A stretch of 64,000 nucleotides of DNA. Source: Pelobates cultripes (lineage: Eukaryota > Chordata > Amphibia > Anura > Pelobatidae). Where the stretch lies: contig OW240920.1 in the NCBI GenBank assembly GCA_933207985.1, positions 150,129,416 to 150,193,415 of the forward strand. The letters run 5' to 3'. The stretch's first letter is position 1. Every line of letters starts with the position of its first letter. The translations under genes were made by a program, and so were the position numbers. Below the pieces are notes generated by a model. That model was not told the origin of the DNA. It searched no databases and saw only the letters and a list, made by a program, of their open reading frames with translations. Positions 1-11,310 of this stretch are shown piece after piece.

Positions 1-282
1 TTTGAGACCCTATGGTAGCCCAAGAATAAAAATTACCCCTATGATGGCATACCATTTGCAATAGTAGATAACCCAAGGTATTGCAAACGGGGTATGCCCA
101 GTCTTTTTTAGTAGCCACACACAAACAAATACTAACGCTAACTTTGGCCAGTGTTTGTGACCAAATGGCTACTAAAAAAGACTGGACATACCCCATTTGC
201 AATACCTTGGGTTGTCTACTATTGCAAATGGTATGCCATTATGGGTGTAAATTTCATTCCCGGGCTACTATACAGTCTCAAA
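1..282. repeat. Fold-back (large inverted repeat) at the left edge
   Basis: Two arms of about 118 bp (roughly 1-118 and 165-282) are reverse complements with only scattered mismatches, around a loop of about 46 bp. Both arms carry the words CATACCATTTGCAATAGTAG and CCAAGGTATTGCAAA in opposite orientation. The outer ends pair TTTGAGAC with GTCTCAAA. This is the form of a fold-back or MITE-like part of a DNA transposon. The left end may continue outside the window. Confidence 0.85.
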
Positions 283-730
283 GGCAACGTAACCAATCTG
301 GCGAATTTCAATTTCAAATGTAACGTGCTATATTTGACCCTGTAACTTCCCAAAACGCCATAAAACCTGTACATAGGGGGTACTGTCTTACACGTGAGAC
401 TTTACTAAATACAAATATGTGTATTTTATTGCAGTAAAATCAAACAGTATTATGACACTGACCTTTAAAATGCAATTTAGAACTAAAAAAATAAAAAAAA
501 TCGTATTTTCTCCCATTTTTTTCATATTAAATTATGTTTCATAGCTAAATATTTGATATTAAATGAAAGCCCTGTTTCCCCTGAATAAAATGATATATAA
601 TAAGGGTGGGTGCATTTACTATGAAAGAGGTGTATTACGGTTGGACAGACATGTAGCGCAAATGCCAGGTTTTGTTTACATTTTGTTTTGTTCACAATGT
701 GTACATTTGGCTCCGTCCTTAAGGGGTTAA
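1..730. mobile_element. DNA transposon fragment ending in a TTAA terminus
   Basis: The fold-back at 1-282 is followed by AT-rich sequence without an ORF. The block ends at 715-730 with GTCCTTAAGGGGTTAA. That is the same terminus as the complete 68-bp element at 52436-52503, so the block is read as the right part of a larger non-autonomous element with a TTAA target. PiggyBac-like and Kolobok elements both use TTAA, so the superfamily is not settled. Confidence 0.5.
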
Positions 731-1159
731 ATGGTCTCCCAACTGCAAACTGTCAACAATGGGGGAAATGCCTGCACGCTATTGCACAAAGGGTACCTTT
801 TGCATAGAACTAGATGGAGTTAAGTTGTCAGCATTACTGTTTTTGTTAAGGATGTTACCTGTGCATTGATTTCTATTGTTTTGATCAAATTTGTTGTTTC
901 TGCTTCCACACACAATCCACACTGGAGCTCAAAAAGCCACCCAATTGGAAGTTTTACTCCTATCCCCCACGGTGCGACCAGCGTACCAGACCGAGACAGG
1001 TCTATTGTGTATATATTGTATTAGATCACTATCCGGATCTCTATCCCCCACCTATCAACTCCTACCCCCTACTCCCATCCCCCATGCAACCTGATCAGGA
1101 GACGATCTAACCCAACGCATTGAGACACTTCCAACCTTATTTTCCTTTGCCACTCTCAC
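731..1159. other. Stretch without a gene
   Basis: No convincing coding sequence is seen. The part from about 930 may be upstream sequence of the L1-like LINE that becomes recognisable near 1176, but this was not confirmed. Confidence 0.4.
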
Positions 1160-1175
1160 CATGAGAGTCTGCCCA

Positions 1176-1800
1176 CACAACACTAAGGGGTTAAATACAC
1201 CACACAAACAGTGCATACTGCTGGATGATTTAAAATGCATCAAAGCAGGCATGCGTACAAGAAATGCATTTTGTCACAAATCGAGTACCCTCATTCACTC
1301 TCAAGGAATACCCTACTCAAAATCACGCAACGTACTTCTCCAAATCTAGAGGGGTCTCAATCCTTTTACACAACTCACTAACAGTGGAACTTCGCCACTG
1401 AAAAAAGTCAGCCAAGGACAATTCTTGATTTTAAATTGCATGTTAAATAATCTTCCATACGTGCTAGTCTGCCTATATTGTCCGAATGAACAACAGCAAA
1501 ACTTTCTTCATAAAGTACTGGCTAAATTACCAGCTAACACGAATGCCCAACTGATCATGTGTGGTGATTTCAACCACACCCTGAACTCCCGCACAGACTC
1601 CACAATCCCTGCCACCTCTGAGAGACATCTTAACCTAAAACCCACAAACAAGGCACTCCCAAAACTAATCCTAGAACATGGACTATACGATACCTGGAGG
1701 ACATTCAGTCCGAACAGTAGAGAGTATACATTCTTTTCACAGGTACACAAAATCTACTCCAGAATTGACCACATCCTAACCTCAGGTTCTCTTCACCCGA
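1176..1800 (+). pseudogene. L1-like endonuclease domain (broken)
   Basis: Translated segments match the apurinic-type endonuclease at the start of L1 ORF2. They contain a KGLNTPHK segment near 1180, the GDFN motif near 1564 and SRIDHIL near 1760. In the L1 family these contain acidic and histidine residues of the active site, and the enzyme nicks target DNA for reverse transcription. The reading frame is the same before and after an in-frame stop near 1347. The remnant is non-functional. Confidence 0.8.
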
Positions 1801-3125
1801 CAATAACTCAATGCACTATAGGGAACATAGTCCCAATTACTTTGACCATGTACAGCCAGTACCAGCACAGAGGCAGGCCACCATGGTGCCTCAATGATAC
1901 ACTCCTGCACGACTCTATATTTACTGCACAGCTGTCGGACAGCATGCAAATGTACTTCAGACTCAACGACACCCTGGAAACTCCAACCCTGTCCGTCTGG
2001 CAAGCACATAAACCGGTAATGAGAGGACATCCTACCTCAAGCGGAAGCAACAGCAAGAACAAATTGACCTCCTGCCGAAGCTCCAAGACACGAAGAGTGT
2101 CCAACTTCTGCGGCCGTCGGACACATATGCCCAAACCATAGATGATATCACCAACCAAATTAACACCTTGACCCTTAATAAGACAGCACATATCTTAAAT
2201 AAATTGAAACTGAAAACATATACTCAAGGAAATAGAGCAGGGAAACACCTAGCAGCAATGCCCCAACAGAAACAAACCAACTCCAAAATTCCATACCTGC
2301 TTACACACACGGGTACGAAGATTCACAACCCACAAGATATAAACGATATCTTGATATAAATGAAATGGCGGCGTACTACCATACACTCTACAACTCTTTA
2401 CACCAACCAACTGAACAGGATATAGATGACTTCCTAAAACAGATGGCATTGCCCACATTACCAACTGCACACAAACTCAACATACAAAGCCGATAACACC
2501 ACAAGAAATACTGGAAACCATTCGGTCGCTCCCCCCGGGGAAGTCGCCTGGCCCAGACGGTTTAACCAACACATATTATAAGCAATTCACACCCATCTTA
2601 GCCCCTTTCTCAAAAAAGCTATTCAATTATATTCTCCAAAGTGGGTCCATACCATCAGAGATGCTAATGCCGCATGTTGCCACCCTCCCAAAACCTAAGG
2701 CCAATATCTCTGTTAAATACAGACGTCAAGCTCATTGCAAAAATATTTTCACATAGACTAGCACCTATTATCCCGAGCCTAATTAGAGAAGATCAGGTAG
2801 GATTCGTGCTGGGAAGACAGGGGGCAGATGGCACACGGAAGGTCCTATACCACCTATACGGGATGCAGAGGGGAGAGTCACTAGTGTACTGCTATCTCTA
2901 GATGCTCAGAAAGACTTTGATAGACTCCACTGGCCCTTTCTTCTCGTGGTTCTCCGGAAGTTCAGGTTTCCGCCTCTCTTCCTGTCACTCATCTCTGCAC
3001 TCTACTCCTCCCCAACGGCACAAGTAGTGAATAGGGGATTTATATCCCAAACGTTTACCATCTCAAATGGCTCTAGACAAGGGTGCCCACTCTCCCCAAT
3101 ACTCTATATACTAGCGTTAGAACCC

Positions 3126-3603
3126 TTAAAGGACCACTATAGGCACCTTGACCACTTCAGCTCAATGAAGTGGTCTGGGTGTCAGGTCCCTCTAGTTTTA
3201 ACCCTGCAGCTGAAAACATAGCAATGTTTACGTTGGGGTTAATCCAGCTTCTAGTGGCTGTCTTACTGACAGCCGCTAGAGGCCACTTCCGCGATTCTCA
3301 GTGTGAAAATCACAGTGAGAAGACGCTGGACGTCCATAGGAAAGCACTGAGTAATGCTTTCATATGGGCTGTTTAAATGCGCTTGCGGCTCTTGCCACGC
3401 ATGCGCATTTGGATCTGACGTCGGCAGGGGGTGGAGAGTTCCGCAGCACAGAGGGAGCCTGGCGCTGGAGAAAGGTAAGTGGCTGAAGGGGTTTTAACCC
3501 CTTCAGCCCAGCGGGAGGGGGGCCCTGAGGGTGGGGGGGACCTAATGACCCTAAAGTGCCAGTAAAACGAATTTGTTTTCCGGGCACTATAGTGCTCCTT
3601 TAA
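3126..3603. mobile_element. MITE flanked by TTAA, inside the L1-like RT
   Basis: The element proper is 3130-3599. It begins AGGACCACTATAGGCACC and ends GGGCACTATAGTGCTCCT, which are inverted termini of about 18 bp. TTAA stands directly on both sides (3126-3129 and 3600-3603). Removing the element and one TTAA lets the L1 reading frame run on without a shift. The interior has no transposase. TTAA targets fit Kolobok-like or piggyBac-like elements. Confidence 0.85.
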
Positions 3604-3814
3604 CTCAACTGATACTTGACAACCCAGATATACACGGGATCCAAGTCAAGGGACAAGAATACAAACTGTTCTTATTAGCAGACGACATCCTTCTGTCCTT
3701 GGAACACCCACACATCTCCCTAGCAAACTTCCACACGATCCTGTCCAAATACAGCAAATGCTCCTACTATAAACTCAACATTGCAAAGACCTTGCCTCTA
3801 GGAGTAAACATACC

Positions 3815-4813
3815 TGTAGCGGAACGCCAATAATAAATCCACGAATTCCGCTGGTTCAGGAAATAATCCACAGTCAAGCGCTGAAACAACAAGGCAATAT
3901 CCCCAACCTCCCAGTAACCGGACGAGACACAGTTCTGAGAGTCAACTGAAATCCTTTAATTCGGCTGGACAATTTATACAAGTCCCCATGCAAGGGGTTT
4001 CCTGAGTCCCTTTCCAGGGGCACTCCCAGAGGGGACTACATGGGGGACTTACATGACAACATATTTCTCCCATCAGGCACCGCTGCACGAGAGGGATCCT
4101 CCTCCCAGAACACACCGTTAAGTGGATTATCCCATCGTGCAGCAGAACCGACAATTTACACAAAAATCCATAACTTGGTTAATATACGGTAGATTTACAC
4201 GAATTGACGTTCGGTAGATAGCTGGGGTCTGAGCGCATCATTCGTGAGATTACCGCTCAGATCCCAGCTAAAATAACTGAACGCCGCACGAAAAACACAT
4301 TTCTTATAAAACATATGAAAAGGACCGATTGCTTTCAGGGAACAAAATCCCGAATGGCCCGAAACTCCCGAACGTCCTGGAAGCTCAGCGGTGTTCGTGC
4401 CGTCGAGTAGCCGTTTTTAGTACCATGCGCTCGACGACCTAGCACCGCTGAGGGAACAAAGGATCCAAGATGGCCGACCGCCGCATGGTCGGTAGTCGAA
4501 CGACGGCCACCCAGGAGAGCTTCTAATTACCGATTGCAACATTGTTGCAATCGGTTAACTAGCGCCACACGCCTCTAAGTGTATGGGCTATTAGGGGTAT
4601 TGCGTTCGGTTCACGAACGGCCTTCCAAAGTGCCGTTCGTGAAACGAAAGAAAACCCCCATACAAACCGCCATTTGCATTCGGCAAAAGTGCAAATACAG
4701 GCAATGCAGAAAATACATATAGCATACACATACAGAGTAAAGCACATATCTCCCCAGACCTATAGGCAACCCTTAAAGGCATAGTCTCTGGTTATCGTCC
4801 AAGTGGCTAGATG
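3815..4813 (-). mobile_element. Solo LTR, minus orientation, inside the L1-like LINE
   Basis: The + strand reads TGTAGCGG at 3815 and the minus strand aligns by eye with the LTR at 51145-52146, including TCGTGAAACGAA-type words and the CAGCGGTG hairpin (4385-4452). L1 coding sequence is recognisable on both sides (to 3814 and from 4818). The right boundary is uncertain by a few bases and no clean 5-bp target duplication could be fixed. Confidence 0.75.
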
Positions 4814-4922
4814 ACCCTAAAAACAAACTTCAAATATGATTGGAGGCAGAACTATATAAAATTCCAAGGGGTTAACTGCACACCCACAACAAACACACTG
4901 TTCAAGGCAAACTACATAAAAC

Positions 4923-5578
4923 TACTGTATTTTCTGGCGTATAAGATGACTTTTTAACCCTGGAAAATCTTCTCCAAAGTCGGGGGTCGTCTTATAGGGT
5001 CTGTATGGCTGCCGGGGGCACCCTGCGCCCCCATCGCCGGCCCTTCTAATGCTGCAGCCGCCTGAGCGCTCTATACAGAGCGCTCAGACGGCTGCCGCAC
5101 TGCCTCTCTTCTCACCTCCCCTTCCCTGTGCAGAGTGGGTGGCCGAGCTCCTCTTCGTCCTGTCAGTCCGGCCGGGTACCGCGCGATTCTGGAGATTCAG
5201 TTACCTGTTCCCGGCCGGCCTGAAAGGAAGTGCTCACTGCACAGGGGAGGTGAGAACAATGTAGGAAGGATTTGAGGGGGGGAATAAAAAGAATATATCG
5301 CAATTAGCCTCCTGTGTGCTAGACCAGCAGGCATGGATTATATGCCCAAACAGCCTGGCACATACCTGGGCTTTAAATGCTATTTCAGATTATCATTATT
5401 TAATGTCTTGCTGTGTAGCTCTGTCTGCTCACTGTACATCATGGCTAATTTTTATTTGGTGTGCATTGGAAGAGGGGTAGTCTTATACGGCGAGTATATC
5501 CCAAACTCTATATTTTAACTGAAAAAGTTGGGGGTCGTCTTATACGCCCAGTCGTCTTATACGCCGGAAAATACGGTA
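4923..5578. mobile_element. Non-autonomous DNA transposon with 24-bp TIRs
   Basis: The left end TACTGTATTTTCTGGCGTAT and the right end ATACGCCGGAAAATACGGTA are imperfect inverted repeats. The motif GGGGGTCGTCTTATA recurs inside near both ends. There is no transposase ORF. L1 post-RT coding sequence flanks it on both sides. The superfamily is not assigned and the target duplication is unclear. Confidence 0.75.
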
Positions 5579-6111
5579 TTCAGTGAAATCAGAACTATCA
5601 TACAAGGGTGGAAGGGGAAATTCCTATCCTGGACCGGAAGAATCGCCTCAGTAAAGATGATGATTCTGCCAAAAATCCAATGCTTATTTCGAACACGCCA
5701 ACTTAAGCTTCCTACGAAATACATACTGGAAGTACAAAAACTCCTCACCACTTATGTTTGGGGAAACATAAAACCTAGAGTGGCAAAAACTACAATGTAC
5801 CGACTATTCTCTCATGGAGGGATGGAATGCCGGACTTACTAGGATACTAACGAGCGGCTCACATAGCCCCCCTACTGTCTGCATTTCACCACCCTAAACA
5901 AATGGCTTGGACTGAAATTGAGAGTGGGTGCCAAAATCCCACAGGCTGAAGAATACCGACCTACTGCCTACGACAGCACTCACCCTTGCTATTTGGGATA
6001 ACTACCAAAAAAAAAATGGGAGCAATGACACGGACCACCCCAGCCCTTCCACTGGAAGCCCTACAGCTACTTATCCCTAAATTCAACTACAGGATTTGGA
6101 CTAGGCATGGC

Positions 6112-7257
6112 TGTTACAAACTGCCATTTGTAACTGTCCCTTTAAATGACAAATTGCCCTGCTTCCCTGGGTTGTGGAGAAGCCTATTTGCCAGCCTCCT
6201 TCTTATGACTATGGCCCCTGGGAGATTGTGCCCCTGAAAACTTGACTTTTATTGGGTGTGTGTGGCCCTTTAAGAACAGTCTTGGGACATATTGTGACTT
6301 TGGTGAACAATGCCCCTTTAAGACTATGTCCCCAGACCTGTAAAATAACTAGTTCCTGGCTTTCTGTTCCGGGCTTACTGAACCAAGAACCACACAGGCG
6401 GACCACCTCTGGGTGGCCGCAGTTCGTGCAAACCAACACGTGGCGACGGCCATCTTTGTTCATTCGAACGAGGTCAGCGGTGTGTGTAGCCAAATCCATG
6501 GAACTGAAATCGGCTACACATTTCAACGAACACCGCTGACCCTTACCTTCTCCTACACTGAACTTTCAGTTGCACAGGCTAAGTCCCGTTCGGCAATTCG
6601 AACGCATGTTCGAATGGGACATAGTCATTTTTCTGCATAAAATTGACCGGCCGCACAGCCCAAATCTATGGAACTGTTTTGGGCAGGAAAATGTGCTTGC
6701 GGTCGGTCATAAAGGACTTCCGTCTAACTTTTTAGATTTGTGTGATTTTTGGTTATGTTTATATTTAAAGTGTGCTGATTCTAAATATGTTCTTATGAAG
6801 ATTGGATGTATGGTTTTAAAGTTATAGTACATGTATAAAAACTGTATTTTTCCTGCCTGTGATAATTATGTAACCCATTGTGTACCATAATTATATCACA
6901 GGCAGAGGGGAGGATTTTTGTGTGTAATTGCTGGTTTTCTGTAATGTACGTGTGTTATTGGTTGTTGTGTAAAACCCTGTGGGTGGTCCTATGTAAGGAA
7001 AACCTGCATAAAAGAAGGCCCTTTGGTGCCAATTAAACAGAATGACTTGACCCTCTAACTTGCAGCCTCGACTCATGTGTAGGGGACAGCTATAATCACT
7101 ACAGGGATTGCTATGCTCTTCATACCAGCCCAGCAGCGGTGGTTCGTGGAATCTGCAGTAGTTATGGTGTCTTCGGTGCTGATGGTCCTTTGGTGAGAGC
7201 GCGGGAAGCATCCTTTATACGGTCCAACTTCCAACCAGCCTGGAGGCAACTGTAACA
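6112..7257 (+). mobile_element. LTR of a gag-bearing retroelement
   Basis: A block from TGTTACAAACTG (6112) to CAACTGTAACA (7257) has the TG...CA form of an LTR. It carries the family hairpin at 6473-6540 and a promoter-like CATAAAAG near 7008. A primer-binding-site-like sequence follows at 7260. It belongs by eye to the same diverged family as the solo LTRs at 51145, 55866, 58607 and 60317. The left boundary is inferred, because no second LTR is present to fix it. Confidence 0.6.
6473..6540. other. Conserved LTR hairpin (type A)
   Basis: Outer arms GTCAGCGGTG and CACCGCTGAC pair exactly. Inner arms GTGTAGCC and GGCTACAC also pair. The loop contains TGGAACTGAAATC. The same architecture recurs in other LTR copies. 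Confidence 0.7.
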
Positions 7258-7259
7258 AT

Positions 7260-7277
7260 TGGTGGCAGCAGTGGGAT
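7260..7277 (+). other. Putative primer binding site
   Basis: TGGTGGCAGCAGTGGGAT begins two bases after the LTR end, where the tRNA primer of an LTR retroelement anneals. It begins TGG, as expected for the complement of a tRNA CCA end. It resembles a leucine tRNA 3' end, but that assignment is from memory and tentative. Confidence 0.5.
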
Positions 7278-7379
7278 GGCGTCCTAGCGCAAGGGAGCAG
7301 CACCCCAACAGCACTGGTATCGTATGGGAGTTATTGAGGGCAACGCTAGCCACTGCGTAGCGTCCCTACCTACAGCAGC

Positions 7380-9045
7380 ATGGAGCCAGCAAGTCCTTGC
7401 AAAGCAGCCAAAATGGAGGAGAGGTTCCTCGACAGAATGCATGGCTTCCTAGCCCGGAGGGATTGCGCAGTCTCAGAAGAGGAGATGTGTGGGTACAGAA
7501 ATGAGGCCAGAGCCGAGCTGTGGGAAGAAGCCCTAGATAAAGTCCAGTGTTTGCGAGGTGATCGTAGTCTTAGCAGAAGGCAGCGAATCCAGGCACGAAT
7601 AGCAGAGCGGATGCCCCTCCTGGGCAAACAACCCCTTGTGGCAAAAGTAACCTCGCCACTGGTTTTTGGAGGGGCCTGTTTGCCAGCCTCCTGCCCTGCG
7701 ACTATGGCCCTGGGATGTATTGCCCTTCTAAGAGCTTGTTCCTGTCTTGCTCTCGGAAGGAGTCTACGGTGGTTATGGTGTCGGCTGGAATGCTTGTAGC
7801 CCTCTGTAAGTGCTAGGAGCATACTTCAACGGAGGTACCCAGTCGGGGTGCCAGGAGATCCATTACACCCCTTCCAGCGTGGGTGGCTAAACTAGAGGCT
7901 CTAGTATATTGCGAACTGTGGCTCCACAACGCATACCAGGTGCTACAGTGGAACGCGACTCAGCTTGTTCCAGAGATGGCTGAGTATGAATTCCCTGAGT
8001 GTGGGGATTACAATGGCCCTGGTCTATTCTGGGAGAATATAGACGATGATGACTTTGGAAGGGCTACAGACTCACGCTTCTGGGACCTGTATGACGACCG
8101 GGAAGACATGCTGGGTCTCCGTAGATCTATTGACCTGGAGGCAGACCTGCGGTACCTAGTCACCCAGGAATGTGACCAGGAGTGGAAGTACCAGCACCTC
8201 ATCAATGGGTCCCAGGAAGAGACAACCGGTCCCCTTTCTCAACAGCATCCAGAGATCCCCCAGGAGAGCATAGCAGCAGAGCCAGGTCAAGAGCCCTTCA
8301 GCTGGAAGGATATCGTAAAGGTATACTGGGAGGAACCTCTGATGGCAGGTAGAGATGGGACCGAGGTCTCTCTACCGGCACTACAGGAATGCTGGGCAGT
8401 CGGCCCAGATCCCCAACCCCTGGGTGAGTTACAGGGAGTGGAGAGCATCGACCTCTCTCCCCAGCGGCAGCTTGAGTTACAGGGAGAGGAGAGCAGCGAC
8501 CTCCCTCCCCAGCGGCAGTGCACCGTGCAGAGGTAAGAGACAACCGGTCTCCTTCCCCAACCACAACCAGAGGTACCCGAGGCAGCGGACCTCATAGACT
8601 GGTCCTGGGAGCACCCCCAGCAGGCAGGTGGAGATGGGCCCTACAGGGAAGCTGGGCAGGCAGATCCGCAGCGGCAGACCCAGCTACAGGGAGAGGAGAG
8701 CATCGACCTCCCTCCCCAGCAGGAGTGTGCCTTCCAGGTAGAGGAGACAACCGGTCTCTCTCCCCAGCCGCAGCATGTTCCACATGTAGCGGAGAGCATC
8801 GACCTCCCTCCCCAGCGGCTGCAGGAGTATCAGGAGGAGGAGGTAAGCCAATTCTCCCCTCCCCAGCTAACTCCTAACTTGGGCCCAGGGTTAGCAGTGG
8901 AGATGTTAACCCCCATTGACCCCCACGTTCCCTTTGCCACCGGGCAGGACTATGCCCCAATTCCCCCAGCAGAAGAGCTGGCAGTTGGGCAGAGTGCAGT
9001 TGTCCTCTGCCCTCCCTTTGACCCTTGTACAGAGCTTGACATTCT
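7380..9045 (+). pseudogene. Gag-like ORF of an LTR retroelement, broken
   Basis: An ORF starts with ATG at 7380, about 100 bp after the primer-binding-like site. It runs in one frame to 7636, is interrupted by a small LTR, and resumes without a frame change at 7873. A single in-frame stop stands at 8534-8536, after which the same frame stays open into L1 sequence near 9050. The N-terminal part is charged and helical. The C-terminal part repeats units containing GEESIDLPPQRQ, rich in Gln and Pro. No zinc knuckle, protease or polymerase is seen. Position and form suggest gag, but I do not recognise the family. Pol and the 3' LTR are missing. Confidence 0.55.
7637..7867 (+). mobile_element. Internally deleted solo LTR inside the gag-like ORF
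   Basis: The 231-bp block runs from TGTGGCAAAAG to GATCCATTACA and is flanked by the perfect 5-bp duplication CCCCT (7632-7636 and 7868-7872). Its first 70 bp match the start of the LTR at 61579 by eye. Its end shares ACCCAGTCGGGGT with the LTR end at 11530 on the other strand. The rest of the usual LTR of about 1 kb is absent. Confidence 0.8.
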
Positions 9046-9059
9046 GCTGGCTATCTCAG

Positions 9060-9360
9060 CGGACAGAAGAAATATGATATACACATGGTGGCATTGCCCT
9101 GGGCTCAGAAAGTACTGGCAGGATGTAGCAGCTTGGCCAAACGCTGCACCAAGGTACACCTGCCCTTCTTGCCTGAAACATTCCTACTTCTTCTACTGCC
9201 ACAAAAAATACAAAAAAGCCAAAGATATCTCTTATACCACATCATCATTGCGGCTCTAACAGTCATCAGCAGACAATGGAAGCAAACCCCTCCCCCTACG
9301 ATCGGACAATGCACCATTGCTATAGACACAAACAAGCACTACGAATTAATGGCACAAAAG
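9060..9360 (+). pseudogene. C-terminal end of the L1-like ORF2
   Basis: The translation contains a YTWWHCPGL segment and, after a frame change, a LLYHIIIAALTVISRQW segment. Both are the kind of tail found at the end of L1 ORF2. The junction with the gag-like ORF lies between about 9040 and 9075. It shows no LTR and no target duplication, so a deletion probably joined the two. Confidence 0.7.
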
Positions 9361-10514
9361 ACGATGCCGAGAGCCCTCTACTAGCGCACAGCATGGGAAA
9401 TGTGGGACAACAACAAACCCCGTCAGACCTAACACAGCACCACACACTACATGTATACGCCAACGCAGGAAAACCATCCATGGGACGAACGGAGCCCATC
9501 CACTAATCAAAACAGTGCCAGGGCAAACTATGCGGTAAGCCTATAATGCATAAACCTAAAACTTCCTAGACTGATGACACAGTATCTCTTACCTCTTTAA
9601 GCATAGAACAGGACTGCACCATGACAAACGCACACCACAGGGGCCACCCTCCCCCTTCCCCGCAGCTACTCTACCCACACAGCTTGTCACACACTCAATC
9701 TGGTTCCAAAGGTATGCTCAAGGACACATAGTCCGTAGCCCTCCCCCAGGGACAAGTAGCCATCAGGAGACGGGGAGCGCATCTAAACCCGCACACAAGG
9801 CCACACCAAGTGCAGACACAGATACCTTGGGGCCCCTACACATACTCGAATACCTAGCGAAGCATTAGCCTTGGCATACTACACAAGCTTAACATAAACG
9901 TTTCTATGCTCCGAATGACTACGGTAGTGTTGTGTGTGTCTAGAACCCCTTCTCCCCTTGATACCCCACAAACGACAATGAAAATGGTTAAATTGGCAAC
10001 TTACATAATGCATAAGTCCTAGACTGCTAATGATATACCACCACAACACCACCAGGCGTGGCACACGCCGCCTTCATCAAACTCAACTCTAGCCACATTA
10101 ATATTGACTTACACTGTGTATCCCTCACAGGGAAAATGTCTCCTTTAGGCAATGCTGGGCTATGGGAACCCACATAGATCATGTTTATCATTGATGAACC
10201 CCCATGCTCTACTTCTGTATGGGATTATATGTTGCACTACAATGTCACTAAATAATGTACAAAGGGATTTGTAGTGCCCTACACAATGTGTTGTAACTCG
10301 AAGTATTATATAGCATTATACATCAATGTGTGTATGCAACAAGACTTATTCATACCCCCCTCTCCTTTTCCTTTCTGTACCTCTTTGCAAAATGACAAAA
10401 TAAAAATTGTCAAATTGAAGGAAACAAAATGGTTATTAGAAATATAAGAAAGCAAAACTGTAAATGTAAGTAGAATCACTGACTGCATGGTGACATTGTA
10501 AATCTGAATTGTAG
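9361..10514. other. L1 3' UTR-like sequence and intron end
   Basis: No gene is seen. The stretch to about 10430 is read as the 3' UTR of the L1-like LINE, ending around AATAAAAATTG at 10399. The last 80 bp are ordinary intron leading to the splice acceptor at 10513-10514. Confidence 0.5.
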
Positions 10515-10628
10515 GCCCGATGTAGAGAGCTTGAAGGATTGCAACAGACTGTAGAAGAGTTGCGATTACAGATCCAGTCACTAGAGGGAACCAAAGGATG
10601 GTTTGAACGACGGCTGAAGGAGGCAGAG
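10515..10628 (+). CDS. GRIPAP1: GRIPAP1 coding exon A (first visible)
   Basis: The exon has 114 nt and 38 codons, phase 0 at both ends. The acceptor is TTGTAG and the donor GTACAT. The translation begins [16 protein letters not shown] and ends ERRLKEAE, a continuous heptad-rich coiled coil. It agrees with the central coiled-coil part of vertebrate GRIPAP1. The preceding exon is not seen in the 10.5 kb to the left, which is filled with transposons, so it probably lies outside the window. Confidence 0.9.
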
Positions 10629-10683
10629 GTACATCTATGTAAAATCCATGGAGGGAGCTTAAGCTGTATATATTAAGTATTTG

Positions 10684-11248
10684 GTGTTGGATTTTTGGGG
10701 CTATACTGAGCGTTTGACGTTGATTTGTAATTTAAGGTATCCCCCCCCCCCCTCTGGTGTTTGGTGTTGGATTTTGGGGGGATGTATCGAGTGCATGATG
10801 TATTTTGGGGGTTGAATTGGGTGTTTGTTGGGTATTGGGGGCTGTATTGGGTGTTTGGTGTTAGATTTTGGGGGGCTGTATTGGGTGTTTGGTGTTAGAT
10901 TTTGGGGGGCTGTATAGGGTGTTTGGTGTTAGATTTTGGGGGCTGAGTTTGGTGCTGGTTTTTGGAGGCTGGTTTGGGTATGGGGACTGTATTGGTTTTG
11001 GGGGTCTGTATTGGGTGTTTGGTGTTGGGTTTTGGGGGGCTGGTTTGGGTGTTTGGTGTTAGATTTTGGGGGCTGAGTTTGGTGCTGGTTTTTGGGGCTC
11101 TATTGGATGTTTAGTGTTGGACTTTGGGGGGCTCTATTGGATGTTTGGTGTTGTACTTTGGGGGGCTCTATTGGATGTTTGGTGTTGGACTTTGGGGGGC
11201 TCTATTTGATGTTTGGTGTTGGACTTTGGAGTGCTGTATTGAGTGTTT
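10684..11248. repeat. G-rich minisatellite, period about 34 bp
   Basis: About 16 diverged units occupy most of the 682-bp intron between exons A and B. Each contains TTTGGTGTTAGATTTTGGGG followed by GGCTGTATTGGG. Runs of five or six G occur once per unit. Open frames here reflect the repeat unit, not genes. Confidence 0.9.
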
Positions 11249-11310
11249 TCCAGTTAATATATCTTCAGTCACTTAATTACAGGTTTGTAACATCTGTTAC
11301 TTTATTGCAG

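Larger units (their letters stand above)
2490..6060 (+). pseudogene. L1-like reverse transcriptase, split by three insertions
   Basis: Reverse transcriptase motifs appear in order: GKSPGPDG (about 2539-2562), LRPISLLN (about 2692), QGCPLSP (about 3080) and, beyond the MITE, the ADD active-site motif near 3680. The post-RT part continues at 4818-4922 and, after the TIR element, at 5579-6060 with LSWTGRI and MPDLLGYYRAAH. Stops and frame changes occur even apart from the insertions. The pieces keep the expected L1 order, so they are one ORF2 copy. Confidence 0.8.
1160..10430 (+). mobile_element. L1-like LINE, multiply interrupted
   Basis: One + strand LINE can be followed in order: endonuclease (about 1176-1800), RT with a GKSPGPDG motif (about 2500-3125), RT active-site region (3604-3814), post-RT segments (4818-4922 and 5579-6060), a C-terminal WHCP-type segment (about 9060-9300), and a 3' UTR-like tail with AATAAA at 10399-10404. 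Four insertions separate the pieces: a MITE, a minus-strand solo LTR, a TIR element and a truncated LTR retroelement. The order and motifs fit the L1/Tx1 group. Stops and frameshifts show it is dead. It lies in the intron upstream of the first visible GRIPAP1 exon. ORF1 was not identified. Confidence 0.8.

Noticed and set aside
7370..7822. Minus-strand ORF of 150 codons opposite the gag-like ORF
   Set aside because: It is a shadow of the + strand ORF and crosses the border of the inserted LTR.
1..10514. Earlier GRIPAP1 exons to the left of 10515
   Set aside because: The interval is accounted for by transposons, and no coiled-coil coding segment with splice sites was found in the remaining sequence.
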